From Gluconacetobacter johannae (GTDB taxonomy: Bacteria > Pseudomonadota > Alphaproteobacteria > Acetobacterales > Acetobacteraceae), in assembly GCF_025994435.1 (NCBI RefSeq), contig NZ_BAQK01000071.1, forward strand, positions 1 to 64,000: 64,000 nt of DNA, given 5' to 3'. Positions 1-7,360 of the stretch are shown piece after piece. The notes beneath the pieces were generated by a model that ran no database searches, had not been told where the DNA came from, and was given only the letters and a program-made list of their open reading frames with translations. The stretch's first letter is position 1. Each line of letters opens with the position of its first letter. The position numbers were made by a program, and so were the translations under genes.

Positions 1-121
1 GAACAAGGATCAGCCAGCCCGACAGACGCACCACGCCCGAAAACACCGCGTCGCCGGAACGTCCCGGCGCGCGGCGCGCGGCCAGCGGCGCGGCCGGGGC
101 CGATGGTACTGAATTATTCAT
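1..121 (-). CDS. pstC: Phosphate ABC transporter permease PstC-like, N-terminus only (cut by window edge)
   Basis: An open frame starts at an ATG at 121 and runs off the left edge (40 codons). It reads as a short Ala/Pro/Arg-rich leader followed by SGDAVFSGVVRLSGWLILV, the beginning of a first membrane helix. This short basic leader, then a GDxxF-type segment, then a helix resembles the start of PstC, the inner-membrane subunit of the high-affinity phosphate importer. The family call rests on about 20 residues and is tentative. It is followed upstream, after 165 bp without a gene, by the end of the nucleoside hydrolase gene on the same strand. Confidence 0.45.
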   Translation of the reverse strand, partial: MNNSVPSAPAAPLAARRAPGRSGDAVFSGVVRLSGWLILV

Positions 122-286
122 GCGGGACACGATCCATGCGGGCTCCGGCCAGATGTGGCGCTTCGTCAACCATGTCGGGTCGCGCCCGGCCTGTGCGGCC
201 CGGGCGGCAGTCAGACCCGCGTCCGCAGTCTCCTACTGGACCGCCCCGCCCCCCTGCAACCTTCGATCGCCACATGCCACTGCCGG

Positions 287-1234
287 TCACGCCGGGCAAA
301 GGCGCGACAGCCGGTCGATCACCAGGTTGAAATAGCCCTCGGCATCCACCCTGTTCAACACCAATGCGTTGGGCTGGCGCTCGGTCACGCCCCACCAGTC
401 GATGACCGTCATGCCCCGCGTCAGCGCCCCATGGCATTCAATCCCGACATGGGCCAGCCGGCCGCTGAACAGATGGGGCTGCAGCAGGGCCGCGATCACG
501 GTGGGGTCGTGCAGCGGGCCGCCATCAGTGCCCCACTGGCGTTCGTTGAAGGTCTTGTTGAAGCGCAGCAGATGATAGAACGCCTCGGCGATCGGGGTGC
601 CGATCGCGCGCAGGCGCGCCATGCGCGCCGCCGTCGTCAGCGCGCGATGCGTGCAATCCAGCGGGATCATGGTGATGGGCACGCCCGAGGCGAACACGCG
701 GGCCGCGGCTTCGGGGTCCACATGGATGTTGTATTCGGCGGCGGGGGTGATGTTCCCGGCCTCGGACCGCGCGCCGCCCATCAGCACGATGCCGTGCAGA
801 TGTTCGGCCAGCCGGGGCTCGCGGATCATCGCCAGCGCGACGTTGGTCAACGGCGCGAGACAGCAGAGCGTCACGCTGCCCGCCGGCCGGGCCATCACCA
901 GTTCGACGATCCGGTCGGGGGCGAAGCCCTCGGCGGCGCGCAGGGCGGGTTCCGGCAGGTCGTAGCCGTCGAATCCGGTGGTGCCATGGACGTGTTCGGC
1001 CGTTCGCAACGCCCCCGCCAGCGGCCCGGCCGCCCCGGCATAGACCGGCACGTCGCCCCGCCCCGCCAGTTCCAGCGCCATCAGCGCGTTGCGGGTCGTC
1101 AGGTGCAGGGGCACGTTCCCGCCGACGGTCGTCAGCGCCAGCACCTCCAGCTCGTCGGGCGACGCCAGGGCCATCAGGAACGCCACCGCGTCGTCCGGCG
1201 AAGGATCGGTATCTATGATGACGGGGCGGATCAT
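287..1234 (-). CDS. Nucleoside hydrolase (inosine-uridine preferring family)
   Basis: Cytoplasmic N-ribohydrolase that splits nucleosides into base and ribose using a bound calcium. The family signature DTDPSPDD lies at residues 8-15 (Ca-binding aspartates D8, D10, D14 and D15). A second conserved part, AEYNIHVDPEAA, and the C-terminal DGGPLHDP segment are present. The frame is open further upstream, but the ATG at 1234 directly precedes the conserved first strand and leaves a 55-bp gap to the permease gene, so it is preferred (315 aa). It is the last gene of a minus-strand run behind an ABC ATPase and permease, which suggests it handles an imported nucleoside or pyrimidine compound. The substrate cannot be read from sequence. 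Confidence 0.9.
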   Translation of the reverse strand: MIRPVIIDTDPSPDDAVAFLMALASPDELEVLALTTVGGNVPLHLTTRNALMALELAGRGDVPVYAGAAGPLAGALRTAEHVHGTTGFDGYDLPEPALRAAEGFAPDRIVELVMARPAGSVTLCCLAPLTNVALAMIREPRLAEHLHGIVLMGGARSEAGNITPAAEYNIHVDPEAAARVFASGVPITMIPLDCTHRALTTAARMARLRAIGTPIAEAFYHLLRFNKTFNERQWGTDGGPLHDPTVIAALLQPHLFSGRLAHVGIECHGALTRGMTVIDWWGVTERQPNALVLNRVDAEGYFNLVIDRLSRLCPA

Positions 1235-1289
1235 GACGCGGCCTTCCTCGGTCGTTGCGGGCGGCCCTGTCGTCCCCCACCACATCTTC

Positions 1290-2060
1290 TCAGTCAACCA
1301 CGCTGTCGGGCACCCAGTACAGCAGCCGCGCCAGCACCCGGTCCACGCCCCACCACAGCAGCACCGTCATCGTCGCCAGCACCAGCAGGGCGGCGAACAT
1401 CAGGTCGGTCTCGAATCGCGTGTTGGCCGTCTGCATCAAAAACCCCAGGCCCGACGAGGCGCCGACCCATTCCCCGACCACCGCCCCGATCGGCGCGATC
1501 GCCGTCGCCACCCGCAGGCCCGACCCGAAGGCCGGCAGGGCGGCCGGCAGGCGGACATGCACCAGCACCCGCCACGGCGCGGCCCCCATCGTGCGCGCCA
1601 GATCCAGCCACTCCGGCGGCGTCCGCCGCAGGCCGTCGAAGAACGACGAGGTGATGGGGAAGAAGATCACCAGCACCGCCATCACCACCTTCGACGCGAT
1701 TCCGAAGCCGAACCACAGCACCAGCAGCGGCGCCAGCGCGAAAACCGGCACCGCCTGGCTGAGCAGCACCAGCGGCATCATCCAGCGCCGGACCACCCCC
1801 GATGCGGTCATCGCCAGCGCCAGCGCGGCCCCGCCCAGCATGCCCAGGCCCAGGCCCAGTACGGTCTCCAGCAGGGTCGTGCCCGCCGCATCCGCCAGCA
1901 GCCCCCGCTGCGCCCACAGGGTGCGCGCCACCGCGTCCGGCGCCGGCAGCAGGTAAGGCGGCACGCCGCCCAGGCGCGCGACACCCCACCACAGGGCCGC
2001 CAGCCCCGCCAGCGTGACCAGCGGACGCACCGTCCGCGCCGCGATCCGCCGCGCGGTCAC
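1290..2060 (-). CDS. ABC transporter permease (nitrate/taurine/thiamine-precursor type)
   Basis: Inner-membrane permease of 256 aa with about six hydrophobic segments and the cytoplasmic EAA-like loop (EWLDLARTMGAAPWRVL) that docks to the ATPase. It belongs to the SsuC/TauC/ThiX permease family. The ATG overlaps the stop of the upstream ATPase gene by four bases (ATGA), so the two are translationally coupled. No substrate-binding protein gene is within the window beside it, so the substrate is open. Co-location with a nucleoside hydrolase favours a pyrimidine or hydroxymethylpyrimidine-type substrate (inference). Sulfonate uptake is the alternative. Confidence 0.85.
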   Translation of the reverse strand: MTARRIAARTVRPLVTLAGLAALWWGVARLGGVPPYLLPAPDAVARTLWAQRGLLADAAGTTLLETVLGLGLGMLGGAALALAMTASGVVRRWMMPLVLLSQAVPVFALAPLLVLWFGFGIASKVVMAVLVIFFPITSSFFDGLRRTPPEWLDLARTMGAAPWRVLVHVRLPAALPAFGSGLRVATAIAPIGAVVGEWVGASSGLGFLMQTANTRFETDLMFAALLVLATMTVLLWWGVDRVLARLLYWVPDSVVD

Positions 2061-2794
2061 GCCGCGACCCCGTCCAGCAGCCGCCGCATCAGATGCCCCT
2101 GCCCGCGCAATACGCCGGGATCGTCCGCCGGGCGCGGCGTGGCGCCATCGGGCGCCGGGACCGACGACAGGCGCGCCGGCGACCCCGCCAGCAGCAGGAT
2201 CACCTGCCCCAGCCGGCAGGCCTCCAACGGATCATGGGTAATCAGCACCACGGTCCGGCCCCGCAGCATGTCGGCGGCCAGGTCCTGCATGCGCGCCCGC
2301 GTCACGCTGTCCAGCGCGGAAAAGGGTTCGTCCATCAGCACGACGGGACGATCCTCGTACAACGTGCGGGCCAGGGCTACCCGCTGGCGCATGCCGCCCG
2401 ACAGTTCCGACGGCAGGGCGGCGAGGCGGTCGCCCAGCCCCATCCGGCGCAGCAGGGCCTCGGCCCGGTCGCGCTCGACGGGCGCGCCGCGCAGGCGCGC
2501 GCCCATCGTCACATTGTCGATGACCCGCGCCCACGGCAGCAGCAGATCCTGCTGCCCCATCCAGGCGACGCGCCCGGCCAGCGACACCCCGTCGTCCGCC
2601 GCCACATGCCCCGCCGTCGGCCGGTCCAGCAGCGCGACAGAGCGCAGCAGGCTGGTCTTGCCCACGCCGCTGGGGCCGAGCAGGACGCTGAACGTCCCGG
2701 CGGGAAAGGTGAAATCCAGCCCCTCGAACACCGGGCTTCCCGCATGGGACAGGCCCAGCCCCTCCAGCCGGATCGCCGGGGGGGCCTGCGTCAC
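2057..2794 (-). CDS. ABC transporter ATP-binding protein
   Basis: ATPase of 245 aa pairing with the permease just downstream. Walker A GPSGVGKTS is at residues 40-48, signature LSGGMRQR from about 131, Walker B VVLMDEPFSALD around 155, and the switch histidine in LITHD near 187. The start is taken as a GTG at 2794 that overlaps the rnhA stop codon (GTGA). Longer upstream frames would run through rnhA in another frame and lack conserved sequence. Family: SsuB/TauB/ThiZ-like importer ATPases. It energises import at the inner membrane. Confidence 0.88.
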   Translation of the reverse strand: MTQAPPAIRLEGLGLSHAGSPVFEGLDFTFPAGTFSVLLGPSGVGKTSLLRSVALLDRPTAGHVAADDGVSLAGRVAWMGQQDLLLPWARVIDNVTMGARLRGAPVERDRAEALLRRMGLGDRLAALPSELSGGMRQRVALARTLYEDRPVVLMDEPFSALDSVTRARMQDLAADMLRGRTVVLITHDPLEACRLGQVILLLAGSPARLSSVPAPDGATPRPADDPGVLRGQGHLMRRLLDGVAA

Positions 2795-3297
2795 CGGCTG
2801 CGAACGGGGTAGGCGATCCCCAGCGCATCGCGCGCCGCCGTGGCCAGCCGATCGACACGCTCGTTGTTTTCGTCGCCCGAATGGCCGCGCACCCACCGCC
2901 AGCTCACCTCGTGCCGGGCGCTGACATCCAGCAGGCGCCGCCACAGATCCATGTTGGCGACCGGGTCGCCCGAGGCATTGCGCCAGTTGCGACGCACCCA
3001 GCCGGTATGCCAGCGCGTGATGCCGTTGCGGACATATTCGCTGTCGGTATGCAGCACCACGCGGCACGGGCGCTTCAGGGCTTCCAGCGCCTCGGCCGCC
3101 GCCGTCAGTTCCATGCGGTTGTTGGTCGTCTCGGCCGCCCCGCCCGAGATCTCGCGTTCCTGCCCGCGAAAGACCAGCAGCGCCGCCCAGCCCCCCGGCC
3201 CCGGGTTGGGCTTGCAGCCCCCGTCGGTCCAGATTTCGACAAGCCCGAGATCCGTTTCGGCATCGGCCTCGATCGGCCGTTCAGGGTCAGAGGCCAT
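2791..3297 (-). CDS. rnhA: Ribonuclease HI
   Basis: Degrades the RNA strand of RNA/DNA hybrids in the cytoplasm (R-loops, lagging-strand primers). All four catalytic carboxylates of the DEDD site are present: D25 in TDGGCKPNPGPGG, E63 in NRMELTA, D85 in HTDSEYV and D149 in NNERVDRL. The H139 loop RGHSGDENNE is also there. Length 168 aa is normal, with a short acidic N-terminal extension. The start at 3297 overlaps the end of thrB by 11 bases, an arrangement seen in many alphaproteobacteria (ispH-thrB-rnhA). Confidence 0.96.
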   Translation of the reverse strand: MASDPERPIEADAETDLGLVEIWTDGGCKPNPGPGGWAALLVFRGQEREISGGAAETTNNRMELTAAAEALEALKRPCRVVLHTDSEYVRNGITRWHTGWVRRNWRNASGDPVANMDLWRRLLDVSARHEVSWRWVRGHSGDENNERVDRLATAARDALGIAYPVRSR

Positions 3298-4261
3298 AAG
3301 CCCCCCCGTCCCGCACCGCGCGGTGGAACCGCAGGCGGCGCAGATAATCCAGCGGATCCTTGCGGGTGACCATCGCCCCCGGCGGAGTATTCACCCAGTC
3401 GTACAGCCGGGTCAGCAGGAAACGCAGCGCCCCCCCCGACGCCAGCACCGGCAGCGCCCGGCGCTCGGCCTCGGACAGGGGACGAACGCTTTCGTATCCG
3501 GCGATCAGCGCACGCGATTTCGCGACGTCGAACGACCCGTCGGCATCGAAGCACCAGGCATTCAGGCAGATCGCGATGTCGTAGGCCAGGATATCGGTGC
3601 AGGCGAAATAGAAATCTATGATCCCCGAGACCGCGCCATCGAGGAAGAAGACATTGTCCGGAAACAGATCGGCATGGATCTGCCCGCGCGGCAGGTCGGC
3701 ATGCCCGCCCTGCCCCGGCCATGCCGGCAGGATTTCGGCCAGCGCCGCATCCAGTTCCGCCATCAGTCCGGGCTGGACCGAATCCCCGTCGGCCCGGCAG
3801 GCCGCCACCAGCGCGGGCCACGCGGCGGGCCCCAGCGCGTTCGGGCGCACCGCGTCATAGCCCTGCCCTGCCGCGTGCAGCGTCGCCAGCGCCGCCCCCA
3901 CGGGCGCGCAATGCGCGGGCAGGACCTGCCGGGGCCAGACGCCGGACAGGAAGGTCGTCACCGCCGCCGGGCGGCCGGCCAGGGTACGCAGCGCCGCCCC
4001 GTCGCGCGCCGGCACCGGGCGCGGGCAGGACAGGCCATGGTCCGACAGGTAGCCCATCAGGCCCAGGAACCACGGCAGGTCGTCGGGATCGACCCGCCGC
4101 TCGTACAGCGTCAGGATAAAATCCCCGCCTGTCGTACGCAGGACGAAATTGCTGTTTTCCACCCCTTCGGCGATCCCCCGGAACGCCGTGAGGTCACCGA
4201 TCTGGTACTCGGACAGGAACGCGCGCAGCGCCCCGTCCGAAACATCCGTGTAGACGGCCAT
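3287..4261 (-). CDS. thrB: Homoserine kinase type II
   Basis: Phosphorylates homoserine with ATP on the way to threonine. This is the aminoglycoside-phosphotransferase-fold form rather than the GHMP form: the Brenner-type catalytic motif HADLFPDN starts at H196 and the metal-binding IIDF has D216. An N-terminal kinase lobe with GVENSNFVL is visible. Length is 324 aa. It lies 15 bp behind ispH and overlaps rnhA, so the three form a transcription unit. Confidence 0.95.
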   Translation of the reverse strand: MAVYTDVSDGALRAFLSEYQIGDLTAFRGIAEGVENSNFVLRTTGGDFILTLYERRVDPDDLPWFLGLMGYLSDHGLSCPRPVPARDGAALRTLAGRPAAVTTFLSGVWPRQVLPAHCAPVGAALATLHAAGQGYDAVRPNALGPAAWPALVAACRADGDSVQPGLMAELDAALAEILPAWPGQGGHADLPRGQIHADLFPDNVFFLDGAVSGIIDFYFACTDILAYDIAICLNAWCFDADGSFDVAKSRALIAGYESVRPLSEAERRALPVLASGGALRFLLTRLYDWVNTPPGAMVTRKDPLDYLRRLRFHRAVRDGGAYGL

Positions 4262-4276
4262 GGATAAGGGGGCGGC

Positions 4277-5287
4277 TCAGCCCAGAGGGGCCGGCAGGCG
4301 GAACGTCACGTTTTCTTCCTTGACGGTCCGTTCCTCGATTTCCAGCGTGTAGCGCTTGGCCAGGGCCGCCACCATTTCCTGCACCAGCGCCTCGGGCGCC
4401 GAGGCGCCGGCGGTGATGCCCAGCGTGTTCACGCCGTCCAGCACGGACCAGTCCAGGTCGCTCAGGCGCGGCACCAGCAGGGCGCGCGGCGCGCCGGAAC
4501 GTTCCGCCACCTCGCGCAGCCGCTGCGAGTTCGAGGAATTCGGCGAACCGATCACGATCACCAGGTCGCATCCAGGGGCGATGGCCTTCACCGCTTCCTG
4601 CCGGTTGGTGGTGGCGTAGCAGATGTCCTCGCGCTTCGGCCCCTCGATCAGGGGGAAACGGCGGCGCAAAATGTCCACGATCTCGGCCGTGTCATCGACC
4701 GACAGCGTGGTCTGGGTGATGAAGGCCAGTTGCGACGGGTCCGCCGGCTGGACGGTGCGGGCCTCCTCGGCGTCGTTTATCAGGGTGACCGCGCCGGGCG
4801 GAAGCTGGCCCATCGTGCCCACGACCTCGGGGTGGCCGGCATGGCCGATCATCAGGATGTGGCGGCTGTCGGGCCCGCCGTCGGCGAAATGACGCTCGGC
4901 CTCGCGATGGACCTTGGACACCAGCGGGCAGGTCGCATCCAGATACAGCAGGTTGCGGCGCTCGGCCTCGGCGGGGACGGTCTTGGGCACGCCATGCGCG
5001 GAAAAGACCACATGGCCATCGGCGGGAACCTCGTCCAGCTCCTCGACGAAGATGGCGCCCTGGGCTTCCAGTTCCTCGACGACGGTGCGGTTATGCACGA
5101 TCTCGTGCCGGACATAGACCGGCGCGCCATAGCGGCGGATGGCTTCCTCGACCACCCGGATGGCGCGGTCGACACCGGCGCAGAACCCGCGCGGGCCGGC
5201 CAGAAGGACCTTCAGCGAGCGGATCGACGCATCGACGGGGACGGAATCGGGTGTCTGAATCATCTGGTCGGGCATGGTGTTCCCCAA
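4277..5287 (-). CDS. ispH: 4-hydroxy-3-methylbut-2-enyl diphosphate reductase
   Basis: Last step of the MEP isoprenoid pathway: reduces HMBPP to IPP and DMAPP with a 4Fe-4S cluster. The three cluster cysteines are C36 (RGFCAGVDR), C120 (DATCPLVSK) and C223 (DICYATTNR). The TQTTLS motif and SNSQRL segment also match. Length is 336 aa; M5 (position 5275) is an alternative start. It heads the minus-strand run into thrB and rnhA. In a hopanoid-making acetic acid bacterium this pathway feeds squalene and hopanoid synthesis. Confidence 0.97.
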   Translation of the reverse strand: MGNTMPDQMIQTPDSVPVDASIRSLKVLLAGPRGFCAGVDRAIRVVEEAIRRYGAPVYVRHEIVHNRTVVEELEAQGAIFVEELDEVPADGHVVFSAHGVPKTVPAEAERRNLLYLDATCPLVSKVHREAERHFADGGPDSRHILMIGHAGHPEVVGTMGQLPPGAVTLINDAEEARTVQPADPSQLAFITQTTLSVDDTAEIVDILRRRFPLIEGPKREDICYATTNRQEAVKAIAPGCDLVIVIGSPNSSNSQRLREVAERSGAPRALLVPRLSDLDWSVLDGVNTLGITAGASAPEALVQEMVAALAKRYTLEIEERTVKEENVTFRLPAPLG

Positions 5288-5506
5288 ACGTCCGGCGGGC
5301 GGTATAGGATACGGGCCGGGGGCAGCTTACCGGCCGGCCGCACCCCGGTGCTGGTCCGGCCCTACGCAAACCGGGACCGTGGCGCAAGCCATTTTCCTGC
5401 GACCCCGGTGCATTTGGACTTACCCGTCCGGCCGGAGCCACACAAGAAACCCGTCCGCCGGCGGAGCCGCGCCACCATGACCGAGAACGAGACCCCGGAA
5501 CCCAGC

Positions 5507-6112
5507 ATGACCATCGCCATCCCGCACGGCCTGCACCGCCTCCGCCGCCCCGTCGCCTTTCGTGGACTGGCGCTTCTGTCGCTCGCCCTCCTGCCCGCGG
5601 CCTGCAGCCTGGACGACCCGAACGCCTTCGCCCCGGCCTGCCCGGTCGTCGAGGTCCCCGGCGAGGCCGCGGACCTGGTGGCCTACGCCGGGGACGCGCA
5701 CGACATCGCCCACATGACGACGCGCGCCAGCCTGACCCGCGTCACCGGCAACTGCCAGCAGGGCAGCAGCGGCGGCCACGGCCGGGCGCGGTCGATCACC
5801 ACCAATATCAGCGTGGGCATGGACCTCACGCGCGGCCCCGCAACGAAGGGCCGGACCGTCGACGTTCCGTATTTCGTCGCCGTCGTCTATGACGGCGAGA
5901 TCAAGAGCAAGAAGCAGTTCGTGGAAACCATCGAATTTCCACCGAACGTGACGCACATGCTGACGCACACGCGCATCGTCCCCATCGACCTGCCGGTGTC
6001 CCACCGCGTCACGATCGACGGCTATCATATCGAGGTCGGGTTCCAGTTGACGCCGGACCAACTGGCCTACAATCGCAGCCACCTGATTACGCCGTCGTTC
6101 CACCCGCTCTGA
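5507..6112 (+). CDS. Hypothetical lipoprotein
   Basis: Unrecognised exported protein. The ATG at 5507 (an in-frame ATG at 5477 is the alternative) gives a basic N-region, a hydrophobic stretch LALLSLALLPAAC and a cysteine that fits a lipobox, so it is probably anchored to a membrane by lipidation. The mature part is about 170 aa with a repeated beta-like pattern (VPYFVAVVYDGEIKSKK, IVPIDLPVSHRVTIDGYHIE) and no catalytic motif I can name. It is divergent from ispH and convergent with the sulfate-binding protein gene. Confidence 0.8.
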   Translation: MTIAIPHGLHRLRRPVAFRGLALLSLALLPAACSLDDPNAFAPACPVVEVPGEAADLVAYAGDAHDIAHMTTRASLTRVTGNCQQGSSGGHGRARSITTNISVGMDLTRGPATKGRTVDVPYFVAVVYDGEIKSKKQFVETIEFPPNVTHMLTHTRIVPIDLPVSHRVTIDGYHIEVGFQLTPDQLAYNRSHLITPSFHPL

Positions 6113-6118
6113 CGGGTT

Positions 6119-6170
6119 CGCGCGGCCCCATCCGGGGCCACGCGCAGGGGCCGGCCTTTTATCCGGCCCC
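6119..6170. terminator. Two hairpins between convergent genes, probable bidirectional terminator
   Basis: Two GC-rich inverted repeats lie between the converging lipoprotein and sulfate-binding protein genes: one around 6119-6145 (GGCCCC / GGGGCC arms inside GCGCG / CGCGC flanks) and one at 6147-6170 (GGGGCCGG / CCGGCCCC with a T-containing loop). There is no long T tract, so Rho-independent activity is likely but unproven. Confidence 0.5.
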
Positions 6171-6184
6171 GCTCTCCGACCCTG

Positions 6185-7219
6185 TTATTTGACGTAAATG
6201 CTGTCGAATACCCCGCCATCGGCGAAATGGGTCTTCTGCACGACCGTCCATCCCCCCAGGCTGGCGATGTCGAACGTCCTGACCTTCGGGAACAGGTCGC
6301 CGGTCCCGGCCAGGATCGCCGGGTCCACGGGCCGGAAATAATGCTTCGCCCCGATCCGCTGGCCTTCGGGGCTAAACAGGAATTCCAGGTAGGCGCGCGC
6401 CACCTCGGTGGTGCCGTGGGCGGTGGCGTTGCGATCCACCACCGCCACCGGCGGTTCGGCCAGGATGGTCTGCGGCGGCACGACGAGATCGAACGAATCC
6501 GGCCCGATATCCCGCGCCGCCAGCAGGGCCTCGTCCTCCCACGCCAGCAGCACGTCGCCCAGCCCGCGCTGCACGAAGCTGTTGGTCGCGCCGCGCGCGC
6601 CGGTGTCCAGCACCGGCACATGGGCGAACAGCGATTTCAGATAGGCGCGGGCCGAGGCCTCGGACCCGCCCGGCTGGTTCACCGCCCAGCCCCACGCCGC
6701 CAGGTAGTTCCAGCGCGCCCCGCCCGACGTCTTGGGGTTGGGGGTGATGACCTGCACCCCGTCGCGGATCAGGTCGGGCCAGTCGTGAATCCCCTTGGGG
6801 TTACCCTTGCGGACCAGGAAGACGATGGTGCTGGTATAGGGCGTGGAATTATGCGGCAGGCGCTTCTGCCAGTCGGCGGCCAGCAGCCCGTGCGTGGCCA
6901 GGACGTCGATGTCATAGGCCAGCCCCAGCGTGACCACATCCGCCGGCGCCCCCTCCAGCACCGCGCGCGACTGCGCGCCGGACCCGCCGTTGGAAGTCCG
7001 GACCGCAACCGCCGCGCCATTGTGGCCCTTCGCCCATGACGCGGCGAAGGCGCGGTTGATGTCGGCGTAAAGCTCGCGCGTCGGATCGTACGACACGTTC
7101 AGCAGCGTGGTGGCCGCCTGGGCCGCCCGAGGCCGCAGCCCCACGATGGACGCCGCGCCGGCAACCGCGGCGCCGGCCAGAAACGTCCGGCGCGAGGAGG
7201 AGAAAGGCGTGTTGGTCAT
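6185..7219 (-). CDS. sbp: Sulfate-family ABC transporter substrate-binding protein
   Basis: Periplasmic binding protein of the Sbp/CysP type (344 aa), which delivers sulfate or thiosulfate to a CysTWA importer. Motifs typical of the family: NVSYDPTREL near the mature start, ADVVTLGLAYDID, PNPKTSGGARWNYLAAWG and VLDTGARGATNSF. The N-terminus has a twin-arginine-like signal (SSRRTFLAGAAVAGA). The start at 7219 is chosen because AGGGTGG lies just upstream of it. A longer frame to 7291 lacks this. No CysT/W/A genes are next to it; its upstream same-strand neighbour is a porin gene. Confidence 0.9.
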   Translation of the reverse strand: MTNTPFSSSRRTFLAGAAVAGAASIVGLRPRAAQAATTLLNVSYDPTRELYADINRAFAASWAKGHNGAAVAVRTSNGGSGAQSRAVLEGAPADVVTLGLAYDIDVLATHGLLAADWQKRLPHNSTPYTSTIVFLVRKGNPKGIHDWPDLIRDGVQVITPNPKTSGGARWNYLAAWGWAVNQPGGSEASARAYLKSLFAHVPVLDTGARGATNSFVQRGLGDVLLAWEDEALLAARDIGPDSFDLVVPPQTILAEPPVAVVDRNATAHGTTEVARAYLEFLFSPEGQRIGAKHYFRPVDPAILAGTGDLFPKVRTFDIASLGGWTVVQKTHFADGGVFDSIYVK

Positions 7220-7360
7220 GATACCACCCTGTTGCAAGCCGATCGCGACGCGGCTGGAAGCCCGATCGCGAAACGATACGCGTTGAGACAAAGGGCCGGC
7301 ACGGGTGACACCGTTTTGGTCACACCGCGCCCAAGGCCCCGGTTGAAGGCATCGGAAAGA

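Noticed and set aside
155..2924. Long plus-strand frames (155-1654, 1089-2924) over the ABC/nucleoside hydrolase genes
   Set aside because: Composition is Arg/Pro/Gln repeats without a domain; the minus-strand genes carry full catalytic motifs.
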